A stretch of DNA of 64,000 nt, from the NCBI GenBank assembly GCA_033961575.1, contig CM066736.1, positions 92,016,852 to 92,080,851 on the forward strand, given 5' to 3'. This DNA is from Aselliscus stoliczkanus. Taxonomy: Eukaryota; Chordata; Mammalia; Chiroptera; Hipposideridae. Under the pieces are notes generated by a model, which worked only from the letters and a program-made list of their open reading frames with translations, ran no database searches and had not been told where the DNA came from. The translations under genes and the position numbers were made by a program. Shown piece after piece: positions 22,001 through 34,187 of the stretch. The stretch's first letter is position 1; every line of letters begins with the position of its first letter.

Positions 22001-22149
22001 AACTTAACTCTAGATTCAGTCTCCTACTAATCTGTTCTTCCCTCATTCTTTTCCATCTAAATCAATAGCATCACTATCCACACAATTGATCAACCTAAAA
22101 ACTTAAATATAAACATGGTTTTCTCTTTTTGTCTTATTTCCCAACAAGA

Positions 22150-22795
22150 AAATCCTGTTGGCATAATCTATACAATACATTCCAAATATGTGCATTTCTC
22201 TTGGTCTCACCTATAGGTATCTTAGCCCAAGTCACCATAATCTTTTGCCTGTGCTCTACAATAGCTTCTTAATAGGTCTTTGTCTTTTCATTATTCCCAA
22301 TATAATCTTTTTTCTTCCTGATATATAGATTGACCTTCATAAATACAAATCAGGTCTTGTCACTTTTCAGCAAGGAAGCACATGATCTTAGCCCTGCCTA
22401 CCTCTTCGCCCATATTTGAAACTTTGTTACCGTATACTTACTCTAATCTAACTCCATTGATCTTCTTGCTGTCCATTGTACAGTCCAAAATTGTTCCTGC
22501 TTTATGGCCAGTTAATAGCTACTCTTCTAGTCTGTGCTGGTCTTCTCTTAAATATGCTTGGCTTATTACTTTTCATCATTCAGATTTCACCTTAAAATCA
22601 TAACTTCTCAAAGAATGGCATGCACTCAAACTAAAATGCATTATCACACACTGTGTTTTATTTTCTCTATTGGACTTATCATTATGTGAAACTTTCTTAT
22701 TTATACCTTAGGCTACTTGCTTATTCTCTGCCTCCACCTTCCAAAATGAAAACTTCATGAGAGCATGGATTGTGCTATGTGTGTGTCATAGCTTC
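22150..22795 (+). repeat. LINE-2-like relic
   Basis: Pyrimidine-rich sequence with the typical order of L2 3' phrases (text on 'cttctcttaaatatgc', 'ttcagatttcacctt', and an ending near 'gagagcatggattgtgc'). Strongly diverged. Confidence 0.6.
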
Positions 22796-22807
22796 TTTTC
22801 CATAAAA

Positions 22808-22809
22808 CC

Positions 22810-22857
<48 letters not shown>
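22808..22857. repeat. (TA)25 microsatellite
   Basis: About 25 uninterrupted TA units, likely variable in length between individuals. Confidence 0.95.
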
Positions 22858-22859
<2 letters not shown>

Positions 22860-22879
22860 TATCTCTACAATAAAAATGT

Positions 22880-23394
22880 AAAAAGATATATGTGTGTGAA
22901 TGCATGTGTATGTTTTCACTGAAGAAATAAAGGAATATGCCATGTTTCTAGATAATAATATTTAATATATTTTATTTAGATATGTTAATTTTTTGCTACA
23001 TAATCTATAAATTTAAAGTGATAACCATCAAAATTCTAATGGCATGCTAAAAAGTGGATTTTGGTGAGCTGAGTGGTAAAAAGCATATGAATTATCAAGA
23101 AAATTGTGAAATAGAAGAAAAATAAGTTATAGGCTATCAACTAAAGCTACAGTAATTGAAATACAACAAAACAAGTGCAGGAATTGATGAATATTACAAC
23201 GTACATCTTGGAATTTAATATACATATATTATGATGATATTTGACATTATTGGGAAAAGAATGACTAATTATGATAGTAGAAAAAAATGGCTAAATATTT
23301 AGGGGGAAAAGGTACCATACTAACTCACATATATAAATTCTGTAAAATAAATTCCAGATATTTTAAAGCTCTAATGGTTAAAAATAAAGTCCTA
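22880..23394 (+). repeat. Ancient L1 (L1M-type) ORF2 fragment
   Basis: Phrases such as 'actaaagctacagtaattgaaa' and 'aataaattccagatattttaaagc' match the C-terminal ORF2 region of old mammalian L1s in + orientation. No frame survives. Confidence 0.65.
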
Positions 23395-23706
23395 TGTCAG
23401 GCTGACCACTCCAAATTCATGTCCCTCTTGTTTCCCAGCATTTATGTGGGGCCGTATGATTGAGTTTCGATAAATGGAATATGAGCAGATGTGACGTGTG
23501 CTCCTTCTAAGCCACAGACCTACCAGTGAACAACCTTTTTATCTTCATCTTTTGGATATAGACATGCACGATGACCTTGAAAGATCCAGATATATGAACT
23601 TCTATAAGCTTGGGTCTATATGCCTGCCACTCTATCCCTCAACTAGAATTTATGTAAGTGAAAAATTAACTTCTACCTGCTAAGCCTCTAAGACTTGGGA
23701 TTTATC
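23395..23706. other. Unassigned interval
   Basis: No OR or L1 similarity. It could be part of an old LTR or DNA transposon, but I cannot name it. Confidence 0.4.
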
Positions 23707-23714
23707 TGTTAGAG

Positions 23715-24047
23715 CAGGGGTCATTAAACAAGTCGCTAGGGCCATATGTTTTACAAATAAAATTTGATTGGAACACATTCATTTTTGTATTGTCTATGAG
23801 TGTTTTCCCACTCCAATGACAGAGTTGAGTAGCTGTGATGGGGACAATATGGCCTACAACACCTAAATTATTTATCATCTGGCCCTTTATTTTATTTTAA
23901 TTTTTTATTTTTTTTGAGGGCAGTGTCACTGACCCTCATATGTGGGATCCGAACCAGGGCCGCTGGCATCCCAAGCCAGCTCTTAACCACCGCGCCACTC
24001 GGCTGGTCCTCATCTGGCCCTTTAAATAAAAAGTTTACTGATCCGTC
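23715..24047 (+). mobile_element. MER5-like hAT (Charlie) element, split by a SINE
   Basis: Starts CAGGGGTCATTAAAC and ends ...AGTTTACTGATCCGTC, matching the inverted ends of MER5A-type elements, with internal phrases 'ttgattggaacaca' and 'attgtctatgagtg'. TGTTAGAG flanks both ends (23707-23714 and 24048-24055), the 8-bp duplication expected for hAT. A SINE sits inside. Confidence 0.88.
23890..24009 (-). mobile_element. Short-form tRNA-derived SINE in MER5-like element
   Basis: Reverse-oriented short SINE flanked by TCATCTGGCCCTTTA or a one-base variant (23875-23889 and 24010-24024). The duplicated target is MER5 sequence, so the SINE is younger. Confidence 0.92.
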
Positions 24048-24290
24048 TGTTAGAGTAACAAGTATTACCTTACATAAAGGAAAACTACAACTAGAACTAG
24101 AAGATAACATTGAAGAATATTTCTTATATTAGGGATGAGGAAACCCTCTCTTGATAAAAAGAGAAGTCTATGTATTCCTCCCCTCTTATTCTCCGCCTGC
24201 CTCTTACCTCCACCGCACCTTTACCTGGTTAGCTCTTTCATCCTTCAGTTTTCAACTTAGAAGTCAACTCCTTAGAAATGCATTCTGTAT

Positions 24291-24386
24291 ATATCACACT
24301 GATGTGTTACAGAATTGTACACTTGAAATCTGTGTAATTTTACTAACCATTGTCACCTCAATAAATTTTAATTAAAAAAAATCACA
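24291..24386 (+). mobile_element. Very short L1 3' end insertion
   Basis: About 95 bp of L1 3' UTR (containing 'gaattgtacacttgaaa' and 'gtcacctcaataaatttt', with an A-rich tail) flanked by ATGCATTCTGTAT / ACGCATTCTGTAT (24278-24290 and 24387-24399). Confidence 0.88.
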
Positions 24387-24399
24387 ACGCATTCTGTAT

Positions 24400-25904
24400 G
24401 CTTTCTAAAAGTCTGTAACTGTTATTCCACTATTCTGCTGTAATAATCCTACAAAGGTCAATAATGCCTGAATTGAAAAATTCAATAGCCTTTATTAACA
24501 TGTAAAACTCTGAGACATTTGAGAAATCTTTTCTGGAAAGCTTCACCTTTCGGCACTTCTGACATATCTGTATTTAGCTTCTCCTGTTTCTCTGATTTTT
24601 TTGCTAATCCAGGCTTGATTGGCTATTCTTCATCCATCTTGAAATGCTGGTAACTCCAAGGTTGTGTCTTGGATTCTTTCTCATTGTCTTTCTTCAACAT
24701 CACCTCTCATCAAGAATTGTGCTTCAGAATTACCTTGGGATATTTTTTACAAACATACTTCCATCTTTACCACCATTGTGGTCTGCAGTAGGATCAGGAA
24801 CTTGCATTTTAATAGAACTCCTTTAAGATTGCAATGCATGACCTTGGTTTTCTGGCTAAAACTATTTTCACACATCCTTAGGTGTGTCAAACTTCACTTG
24901 CACTTATTTGCAGTAAACTTCTAAATCTATTTCTCCAGCTTATATCTCTCTCCTAAACTCTAGCTTTATTTATGTATTCAAAATGATATTTCTTGAGCAA
25001 CAGCAATAGTTGGGCACTTTACTATAAGTTATAACATAGAGAGCAACAAAGCAGTCACAGTCTTTACTGCCATGGAATTCGTCAACTGAAGGAGTTGGAC
25101 ATTAAGCAAATAATTACACAATTTGTTTATATAAAAGCCATTCCATTGCCTAAAAAGCAATACACAATTTTTAGTGTGCTTAAGAATCACCTGGTAATTG
25201 TTACAAATGTAGATTCCTGAGATCAACTGTCCTACTCCATCCTGTACTAAAAATATTTTCAAAAAAGCAACTTAGGAATCACTTCAAATCATGATATGCA
25301 AAACTATGGTCTACATCATAAATGCTTTACCAAGGCATAAAAGTGTCTCATTCCTCCTTTCTTAACTTTATCCTCATTTTCCATCACTGTCCCATAAATT
25401 CCAAATCTTCACCATTTTCAGAATTATATGCTGGGTAAATTCTTTAGAAATAAATTCAAAGCATTTCTCAATCTAGGCTCTTTGTCTTACTTTTAAGCCT
25501 GATATTTCACTATTTTCCTGATGTTATACACCCTTTTAGAAAAATTTCTACCATTTGTTATTCCTTAAATGTGCTCTCTATTAAATTTCAGAATTTTTTG
25601 AATTTAGAATTTAATACCATGTTAGCAATATAATGCTATGAAGACTTTACTTTTTATGTCTGTGTCTCCAGTTCCTAGAAATATACCTGGGATATATAAT
25701 AAGCATTCAAAATATTTTTGACGAGTGCATGCAAAAATTAAGGAAATGACTCTATTTGCCAGAAATGCATTATCATATTTGTGATAGCTTTGTTTATTTC
25801 ATCTTTGTTTTTGATATATAGTTATATATCTAGTTGTTTTAGTTTCCTTATTAGTTTATATAGGCTCGGAAATTAGTGACTGTTTACTTATCTGCCTTTT
25901 ATTT
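24400..25904. other. Intergenic with scattered L2-like relics
   Basis: Sections near 24590-24720 and 25400-25740 have LINE-2-like text, and 24715-24850 resembles an old DNA transposon. Nothing codes for protein. The rest is unassigned. Confidence 0.4.
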
Positions 25905-25982
25905 CCTTCCTTTTTTCCTTCCTTCCTTTTCCTCTCCCTCCCTCCCTCTCTTTCCTTCCTTTTTCCCCTTCCCTTTCATTTC
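25905..25982 (+). repeat. Polypyrimidine (CCTT/CCCT)n tract
   Basis: About 75 bp of nearly pure C and T with CCTT, CTCC and CCCT units. Such mirror-like tracts may form triplex DNA. Confidence 0.9.
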
Positions 25983-26021
25983 TATATTTCTTTCCTGTGT
26001 CAATCAAAGTGCTTTACCTTG

Positions 26022-26123
26022 GGCCGGCCAAGTGGTGTGGTGGTTAAGAGCTGGCTTGGGATGCCAGCGGCCCCAGTTCAGATTCCACATATGAGGGACA
26101 GTGACACTGCCCTCAAAAAAAAA
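26022..26123 (+). mobile_element. Short-form tRNA-derived SINE
   Basis: Head GGCCGGCCAAGTGGTGTGG and poly(A) tail, flanked by AAAGTGCTTTACCTTG at 26006-26021 and 26124-26139 (16 bp, perfect). Lies 160 bp downstream of the OR2D3-type stop codon. Confidence 0.94.
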
Positions 26124-26301
26124 AAAGTGCTTTACCTTGAACAGGTAATTTGCTGAATTTGTCTAAGGAGAGATATTGGAAAATAGGAGAAGAAGGGAAA
26201 AAGTGGAGGAATGGTATGAAAATGGAAAAAGTTTACAAGAAAATCACTTTACTTCACATTCCTAAAATTATCATAATCATAGATTCCTACTTTTAAAAAG
26301 A

Positions 26302-27225
26302 CTATTTTGCAGTCATTCTCCTGAGAGCCCCTTTGACATCCTTGTTCCTCAGACTATAAATGATGGGGTTCAGCATAGGTGTTACTGCTGAGTAGAACAC
26401 AGAAATCATTTTATCCCTTTCATTCATTATCTTGGAGTTTGGCCTCATATAGGCAAATATTGCTGAGCCATAGAAGAGGACAACAACAATGAGATGGGAG
26501 CCACAGGTAGAGAAAATCTTGAGCCTCCCCTCCCCAGACTGTATCTGGATCACAGTAGAGACAATATTCCAGTAGGAGACAAGGATCAGGGTGACAGGAG
26601 CTAAAAGGATGACCACACCCATTACAAAGATGGCCATTTCTGTGTCATAGGTGTCTGCTGAAGCCAGCTTCAGGAGTGCAGGAGGTTCACAAAAAAAATG
26701 GTTAATGGTATTGTTCCCTTGGTAGGGCAGATGCAATGTGAATGTGGTGTCTACGAGAGACACAAATGCTCCACTGGCCCAGGACCCTATGGCCAGCTGG
26801 ACACATACCCAATGTGTCATGATAGTGGAGTAGTGCAGGGGCTTGCAGACAGCCACGTAGCGGTCATAGGACATCACCGCCAGCAGTGCACACTCTGTAC
26901 AGCCAACCAGAAGTAAAACAACTATCTGTGTTGAGCATCCAGCAAAGGAAATGGTTTTCTTCTTTACCAGGAAGTGGACTAGCACTTGGGGGACTGTGGT
27001 AGTAGAAAAACAGAGATCAGCAAAGGACAAATTCCTAAGGAAAAAGTACATTGGTGTGTGGAGTCTGGAGTCTCTGTGAATGAGCACAATGATAAGCAGA
27101 TTTCCCAGCACAGTCAGTAGGTAGATGATCAGAAAAATGAAGAAGAGCAGGACTTGTGTCTGTGGATCCTGTGAAAGGCCCAGGAAGACAAATTCAGTCA
27201 CATAGGTTTGGTTTTCTTTTCCCAT
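26302..27225 (-). CDS. OR2D3: Olfactory receptor OR2D3-type, intact
   Basis: A single-exon frame of 307 codons, ATG at 27225 and TAG at 26302. It is a class A GPCR expected to sit in olfactory cilia and signal through Golf and adenylyl cyclase. All OR hallmarks are present: N-glycosylation site NQT at 5-7, GN at 41-42 in TM1, PMYFFL at 58-63, the disulfide cysteines C97 and C179, [10 protein letters not shown] at 118-127, SY at 217-218, FSTCGSHL at 238-245 in TM6, and [12 protein letters not shown] at 283-294 in TM7. The sequence matches human OR2D3 as I remember it almost throughout (residues 2-25 and 100-160 are especially alike). This start fits the usual OR length; the human model has a longer N-terminus and an upstream start is not seen here. 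Its ligand is not known to me. No break is seen. Confidence 0.95.
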   Translation of the reverse strand: MGKENQTYVTEFVFLGLSQDPQTQVLLFFIFLIIYLLTVLGNLLIIVLIHRDSRLHTPMYFFLRNLSFADLCFSTTTVPQVLVHFLVKKKTISFAGCSTQIVVLLLVGCTECALLAVMSYDRYVAVCKPLHYSTIMTHWVCVQLAIGSWASGAFVSLVDTTFTLHLPYQGNNTINHFFCEPPALLKLASADTYDTEMAIFVMGVVILLAPVTLILVSYWNIVSTVIQIQSGEGRLKIFSTCGSHLIVVVLFYGSAIFAYMRPNSKIMNERDKMISVFYSAVTPMLNPIIYSLRNKDVKGALRRMTAK

Positions 27226-28503
27226 GAATATTTATAACTGTTCATAGGTCAGCACCAAGAAAAGAAATATATATTGGTGAGTTATACTTTTAAAAATCTG
27301 AGTAACTTAGATATTTTATTAATCACTATCCAAAGCTGGTTGATTTTCATCTTTTAACAGCTTCTCTGTCAGAAGGCAGAGTTCTCTTTTTGCTTAGTAG
27401 ATCTGACAATTAAGAGACATTTTTGATTTTTCTCTCTTCATGAATCTTTTAGTAGCACCAGAAGGGAGAAATCATCTTTAATATGTTACATGACCAAATC
27501 TGGGCTGGACTATGTATAGTCCTGAGAAAACTATAGTGCTACTCACAGTTCATCCTTCCTTTTATGTAGATTTGAGAAGCAAACAATTTGATGTTGCTTT
27601 GAACCAGTTAGATTTTTATGCTGTAAACTGCCTAATAGCATTTATGAAGGCTGATTCTTTTCATCATATTCACAAAATATTCCTAAAGAAACATTTTGAG
27701 CAAGGAATCGGAATTTGAAGGAAGATGTAGTAGTCTGTGACAAATTCTCTTGTCATTTGTTTTTAATGTGAAGAGAGTGCTGAGAAACATCAGTAAACAT
27801 AGCTGCTTCATTGGTTGTTGCATTCAGTAGTGTCCTTTAAATATGCCCTCATCTGTCTTTCATACTTTTATCTTCCTTTGCACAGGCACTTGGGTAATAA
27901 TAATAATATTAATTATCATGTATTGGGTACTCTCCTGGTGTCAGTCATTATTAATAGTTTCTTTATATTATGTTTTTATTTTAAATCCTCTTTAAGTCCA
28001 TATGAGGTAGCTATTATTTTCCTCAGTATACAGGTGATGAAACAAAGACTCTGAAATTTTCAAACTGATTGCTCTAAGGCTTCTTCACTTGTTCTCTGTC
28101 CTGCAATTCTTTTTCTTTCCTACTCAAAAACTGGATGTAGCGGAGGTTAAACTTTCACCCAATTCTGTCCGCTTATCCTCCACAAGCACTTATTGAAGAC
28201 AAGCTCACAGACCTTCTCTATTTCAAGAATTTTAGAGCTAATCCACTATGGCAGAGCTCTCTTCAGGCACAAAACAGACATATTTTAACAGATGTTTTAA
28301 AACATTTTGGGGGTCCTTGCCCAAACAACAATACAAAGAATTAAAGGAACAAATAATAAGAAAAGTGATGAAGATTATTTGAAGATAATTTGGTTGTAAA
28401 TCTTTAAAAAAAATTTTTTAAAAATCCAATTCAAGGCCATAACTGGTAAGAAATGTGGTCTGGTACAAGGTGAAGTCACTGATCATTCTTGATCATATAT
28501 GTA
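27226..28503. other. Intergenic upstream of the OR2D3-type gene
   Basis: Holds a diverged MIR-like piece (about 27930-28075) and AT-rich sequence. The promoter and any 5' non-coding exon of the OR would lie here on the minus strand, but I cannot point to one. Confidence 0.45.
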
Positions 28504-28506
28504 CCA

Positions 28507-28736
28507 GGGGTGCCAAAAAAAATGTATACAAGTGGAGACTGGTCAACGTTGCTCAAGCAGTCGTTTGCTGTAATCAGCAGTGCCTGGACACTGATGGTAA
28601 CCACTTTGAGCACCTCTTGTAATTGCAGAAGTCTAATGTGACCTGTATTCATCTTTTCTTATCCTGTATATATTGAGCATTGCAATTTTAAGTTTTTTTG
28701 TTTCTTAAAATGTGTATGTGTTTTGGGGGCACACAC
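28507..28736. mobile_element. Mariner-type non-autonomous element
   Basis: About 230 bp with inverted ends: GGTGCCAAAAAAAATGTATA at the left and its diverged complement TGTGTATGTGTTTTGGGGGC at the right. No frame survives. A shorter relative with the same ends lies at 41446-41517. Confidence 0.75.
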
Positions 28737-28779
28737 CAAAAATAACCAAGTAGAGATGTTAGTAAAAAATCATGTGCAA

Positions 28780-30170
28780 TGGTTAAACTTAAAATATACA
28801 CTTAAGAAGCATTCAAGACCTATTTGAAGAAAACTATGAAACATGATGTTTGAGTAAATGAATACACACAGTGATTTTATGAGTAGAACAACACAGTTTT
28901 ATAAAGACATTTCATCTGAATTAATCCATAAATTCACTGAAATTACAACCAAGTTCACATAGGATTTTCCTAAGGGAATTTAAGAAGCTTATTCTAAATT
29001 TTATCTATGAGTAATTTTATGATAGAAAATGAGATGTGGAAAAGAAAAATGAGAGAATAGAGGAAACATATCCTATCAGATATAAAATATATAGTAAATT
29101 TTCCCTGCCGTATTGATATAGCGTATACCAAGCAGGCATAAAACAGTTGGCCAATAAACATATTATAGAACTGAAACAGGTCCTAGTAAGTATGAAAATT
29201 TAATATATAACAATGGTGGTATCTTAAGTATATTACTTTTCAAAAAGTATGACACAATTACTTATTTACTTTAGAACATATGTATACTTGTATATATTCA
29301 TACATACATTTATATTAGATTAGTATTTATATTAGGTTTATATATACATATTTACATTATATGTAAGTATAAGCAATAATTGATCCCAAATGAGTTAATG
29401 ATCTAATTTAAAAAAACATTCAAGTTTTCTATGAAATTAGGTGTCTATTATCTATCTATCATCTATTTATTTATCATCTCTATCAACCTGTCTATTTATT
29501 CAATCTTTGGATAAAAGCTTTCCCAAATATGCACATAAAAAAATCATAAGGGAACATACTAACAAACTTGACAATGAAAAAAAATCAGACTTCTATGTAG
29601 TGTGTGCCATTATAAACAAAATTTTAAAAGTGAGCTAAGGGCCGGCCGAGTGGCATGGTGATTAAGCGCTGGCTTGGGAAGCCAGCGGCCCTGGTTCAGG
29701 TCCCACATATGAGGGCCAGTGACACTGCCCTCAAAAAAATAAAAAAATAAAAGTCAGCTAAATTTGGGAAAATATTTGCAAAAAAATTAGCAGAACAATT
29801 TTTATTATTCCTAATATATAAAGCCTCTTAAAAATCAATAATAACATACATAATCCATTCCTAAAAAAATGGGCAAAAGACGGGCAAAAAAAAAATCCAA
29901 TTCATAAGAAACGTAAAACTGAACAATAAACATGAAACAAAAACATGCACATTAAAACAACAAATGAGATATCATACTTGCCTTTTAAGTATAATTTAAA
30001 AGGATACTACATCCAAGTTTGTGACTTAGCAAGATGACTACAATAAGTTATTAAGTGAAAAGCAAGCCATCAGACTCTATGTGTGATATATCATTTTAAT
30101 TTTTTAAATGGAGTGTGAATGAGTGTATGTATTTGTGTATACATGTGTATTTGCGGTATGTGTATTTCCA
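28780..30170 (+). repeat. Ancient L1 (L1M-type), ORF2 end and 3' UTR, split by a SINE
   Basis: Old L1 text in + orientation: 'ttcaagacctatttgaagaaaactatgaa' near 28810, 'gtaagaaaaatgggcaaaagac' equivalents near 29870, 'aaaacaacaaatgagatatcat' near 29955, and a 3' UTR part to about 30170. Includes a short TATC microsatellite near 29450. Frames are fully decayed. Confidence 0.65.
29639..29748 (+). mobile_element. Short-form tRNA-derived SINE
   Basis: Head GGGCCGGCCGAGTGGCATGG and A-rich tail, flanked by AAAAGTGAGCTAA / AAAAGTCAGCTAA (29626-29638 and 29749-29761). Inserted in the old L1. Confidence 0.93.
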
Positions 30171-32224
30171 CAGGCATTTTTCCTGCAGTTCTCAGAGTCC
30201 ACTGATCATGGACTGACCTCATTTGTAAGGAGACAGTATATAGCTTACTGATTGGAAATTGGGACACTGTAGCTAAACTGAAGGGCTTGAGTCTTGGCTT
30301 TTCTAGTTGATGTTCTACTAATAGCAAATTACTTAGCTTTCTGTGCCTAGCTTTCCTCATCTATAAAATATAAATATTACATGTCATGTAGTGTTTATAT
30401 AGAGATTAAATAAAGTGTAAATCATTTAAAGAATTTAGGACAGTAAACAAGGCTAGCTCATAACATTATATAATATCCCATTATAATAATGGGATCCTGA
30501 CCTGGAAGTGACTGCAAGATTAGGAAAATAGTTGTTAAGGACAAAGCATTCTGACACCTGGCTGCTGTGTTTGATTGAACAAGATGCTTATTCTCACTAT
30601 TTTATCCTTTGCATTCCTTATTCATTCTTTGGGACTAAAACTGTGTTGCTAGCAAAATTCAATGTCAAGGCCAAAGGTGATAGGGGCACACTGTCTTTTA
30701 AATATTTGTCTCCCTGGACTGAGTGGCTTCTTCAAGGTAGTAAAAGGTGTATCACTTATTTCTATTATCTGTATATCAATATCACTTGATACACAGTAGG
30801 GGTTTTTTAAGTGAGTGAATAGACTCATGCTGACACTTCACACCAACACATTAGCACACCAATGCATTCACTTTCTCAATAGAAATGTAGGTGGGAAGAG
30901 ACTATGTTGGCTATTGAGATACTGAACTCTGACCTGGGGTTGGGAAGATCATGGTTTAGAAAATCCCAGGATTGATCACCAGGTTAAAGAGGCTGAATGA
31001 ACTGTCAGCTGCATCCAAATGAATTCAGTGTGACAGGGAGAACAAGATACCAGGATCTGTATATGGCTGCACACACAGATTAACGTACTCACACAGTTTT
31101 GTGTGGCCTTGCAGGGATGTCTGACCAAAAGAATATCCTTCCTGTGTCCCCTGGGACACACAAGTGGCTGCAAAGAATAAAGGGCTCCCTGAAAGGAGAG
31201 CACTGAGACAGCAAGGGGCAGAGGACAAACTGGCAGATTAGCTTTTAGAACAAAAGGAGAGGCAGTAGGAGTCCACAGTCCTTGCAGTCACTCTAGTATT
31301 CCTGATCAATAGCTTAATCCTCTCCACAAGAGTTGCAGAGCAGGATTCATGAGGCTATTACTCAGGAGAAGCAGCAAAAAAGCAGAGTAGATATTCTATT
31401 TAGAAGTCAAATGGAGAAGAGAGAGAGGCAGGACAGTGAAAGGCAAAACCCACCCCAATCAACAGAATCAAGGTTTCTAATTCCCTAAAAGAACTAATCT
31501 CCCCTAATTATCCTACCCACTCTCACCTGGAGGACTGGCATGAGATGAATACAGGATAGTGAGGTCAGTAATGAAGAGATAAGTTAATGAATGAAGGAGG
31601 TTGTGGTGTCTGCCATCTGCTAATTCATATCCTAATAGGTGACCTCCACTGCAGTTTATCAAAGATTTTGAAAGTTAGGACATCATCTGGGCTATGAGTC
31701 TTATTCTATCCTGAGCCAAGGAGCATGATTTTATCAAAAATTGTAAATTCACTAAGGAACAAGTCTGGAGGATTTTCCTGGAAGAAAGTCTTTAATCTTG
31801 AGGTCCTAAGAGCCACTGTAAATAGGGCAATTCTCTGGAGCAATCAGGGCTCTTAAGTTTTTTTTAAACCTTTCTACAATGAGAGATACCCTGGGGCATT
31901 TTTTATTGTAATCACAAACTAAGTGCCTGAATCTTATTTGATGTCACTACGATTTCTCAAACCAGTCTAAGGACCTCTGGAGTCTCTCAGTTCTCTGTCC
32001 AAAATTTTTAGATAGCCTTTTTTGAAGAATGATGGCAACACAAGAGGCAGCTGACATCAGTATACTCTGAATTGTCTGGATGATACCCACCCCCCAAACT
32101 AAGAACTTCCAGGGGATTTCAGAACACTTGTCTGCAGTTGTACTCAAAGTGCTTTAATTCCTAATGGGGGAAAACAAACAAAACAAGAGGTACATCATAC
32201 AGTTAAAGATGCTGTGACATTTTT
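30171..32224. other. Intergenic, mostly unassigned
   Basis: A MIR-like piece is probable at 30285-30430. The interval 30900-32150 is less AT-rich and has no recognised family; a 66-codon minus-strand frame at 31947-32147 shows no domain. I see no gene. Confidence 0.45.
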
Positions 32225-32395
32225 CATTTTGTACATCCTATCAATCCATATTTCTTATCATCTCTTCTGCTTCTCCACTGCTAACCTTAGTTAAGACCAT
32301 CATCTCCCCTCTGGGATACTGCAGTACAGCTTGGTCTTACCGATTGCTTTTCTTGCTTCCATCCTCGTGCATTCTCTATACAACATTTAAAGTGA

Positions 32396-32426
<31 letters not shown>

Positions 32427-32637
32427 GCTGAGCCATTGTTGGCAGCTCAGCCACAACTCAGCTCGGGCTGGGCATTGAACTGCTGTTGCTCAAAGCTCAG
32501 CTCACACTCTTGGGGGACCTCCTAACCAACTGAGCCACTCAGCTGGCCCTTAAAGTGACCTTTTAAAAGTGTAATATCAAGATAGCTTTTTATTGAACAT
32601 AAAATAAAATCAATCACGTTTTCAGGACTTCCAAGAC
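32225..32637 (+). repeat. LINE-2-like relic with a SINE inside
   Basis: L2-type text ('ctccactgctaaccttagttaagacc', 'catttaaagtgacctttt') on both sides of the SINE at 32401-32549. Confidence 0.6.
32401..32549 (-). mobile_element. tRNA-derived SINE, second subfamily
   Basis: Reverse-oriented: long T tract, internal 'ttggcagctcagc' text and a head ending at CAGCTGGCCC. Flanked by TTAAAGTGACCTTT at 32387-32400 and 32550-32563, perfect. The body resembles the triplicated unit of 3215-3847 rather than the GGGCCGGCC short form. Confidence 0.92.
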
Positions 32638-33057
32638 TGTAATGGGTTGAATTGCGTTATCCAAAAAGGTCTGCCATTTAGAACCTCAGAATGTGACCTT
32701 ATTTGGAATAAAGGTTTATAAAGGTGTAATTAAGGGAAATCTCAGGATGAGATCATCTTGGATGAGGGTAGACTCTAAACCCAATAACAGATATCCTTGT
32801 AAGGAAAGGGGAAGACACAGAGACAGGAAAGCAGGCACTATGAAGAAAGAGGCAGAAAATGGAGTTATGCTGCCACAACGCCCAGAACACAAAAGCTGGA
32901 AGATGCAAGGAAGGCTCCTCTCCTAGAGCCTTCTGAGAGAGCATAGTCTGCAGATACCTTGATTTCAGACTTTTGGCCTCCAGAGCTGAGAATTTCTGTT
33001 GTTTTAAGCCACAAGGTTTGTGATGATTTGTTATGGCTGCCTTAGGAAAATAATGCA
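32638..33057 (+). mobile_element. MLT1-like solo LTR (ERVL-MaLR)
   Basis: Begins TGTAATGGGTTGAATTG and ends ...GGAAAATAATGCA. Internal landmarks match mammalian MLT1 LTRs: 'gaacctcagaatgtgacctt', 'gagatcatcttggatgag', 'cttttggcctccagagctg' and 'ttttaagccacaagg'. It is an ancient solo LTR; no internal retroviral sequence is next to it. Confidence 0.88.
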
Positions 33058-33059
33058 AA

Positions 33060-33440
33060 GGCCCTACCAATCTGGTTTCTGCCAGTTCCTATAGTCTCAT
33101 TCATTGCCACTTTCCCTGTCCTGGTCTCAGAAAACTCATTCCCATCCAAGCCATTTAGACTCTATTCTCTCTGCCTGAAACTTCTTCCCTCAAATCTCTG
33201 TGTGCTTGATTCTTTATTCTTAATCTTCTGGTCACAGCACAAATATAATTTCTCTAAGATGTAAGATGTCCTTTAACTGAAATGTCATCTTAGAAAGTCC
33301 TTTCCTGACACCTGCTAAAAACTGCATCCCACTCTTCCTTGCTTTTATTTTCTCATAGCACTTATTGCCATCAGACATATTATGTGTTTTACTTATTTGT
33401 TTATTTATTTTTTATCACCCTCTTCTAAAATTTAAGTTCT
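33060..33440 (+). repeat. LINE-2-like relic
   Basis: Typical L2 3' order: 'gactctattctctctgcctgaaac', 'aaatgtcatcttagaaagtcc', 'tcctgacacc'. It directly follows the MLT1 and may continue the L2 seen before it. Confidence 0.65.
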
Positions 33441-33464
33441 AGGGGGATAGAAATGTTTATTTTT

Positions 33465-34187
33465 TAATTAAATATATTGGGGTGACAATGATTAGTAAAA
33501 TTACATAAGTTTCAAGTGTACAATTCTATAATATATTATCTATATATCAAATTGTGTTCTCACCATCTAGAGTCAGTTTTCCTTCCAACACCATATATTT
33601 GACCCCCTTTTACCCTTTTCACCATCCCTCTTTCCCTCTTACTCTCTGGTAACCACTAAGCTGTTGTCTTTGTGAGTTTTTTTTTCTTTGTTTGTCTTGT
33701 TCCTTTGTCTCTTTTAGCTTTATATCCCATATATGAGTAAAGTCATATGGTTCTTGACTTTTCCTGTCTGACTTATTTTGCTTAGCATAATAATCTGAAG
33801 ATTCATCCATGTTGTTGTAATGGCACTATTTCATCTTTTCTTATGGCCAAGTAGTATTCTACTGTGTATATATGCCACCTCTTCTTTATCCAATCGTTTA
33901 TTGAAGGACTCTTTGGTTGTTTCCATGTCTTGGCCACCATAAATAATGCTGCAATGAACATCAGAGTACATATATCTTTACAGATAAATGTCTTCAGATT
34001 GTTTGGATAGATATCCAGGAGAGGGACAGCTGGGTCATATGGTAATTCTATTCCTAATTTTTTGAAGAACCTCCATACTGTTTTCCATAATGGCGGTACC
34101 AATTTACATTCCCATCAAAAGTGTATGAGGGTTCCTTTTTCTCCACAGCCTCTCCAACTCTTATTATTATTTCTCTTGTTGATGATA
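33465..34187 (-). mobile_element. L1 3' end, sense part of an inverted L1
   Basis: Minus-strand L1 3' UTR (from the T-rich tail at 33465) and the C-terminal end of ORF2 (33803-34102, with [13 protein letters not shown] and KTWKQPKSPSINDW). It joins at 34187/34188 an upstream L1 segment in the opposite orientation. Confidence 0.88.

Noticed and set aside
26698..26916. 72-codon + strand frame over the OR2D3-type gene
   Set aside because: Antisense shadow of the OR frame.
32753..33070. 105-codon minus-strand frame
   Set aside because: Lies antisense within the MLT1-like LTR.
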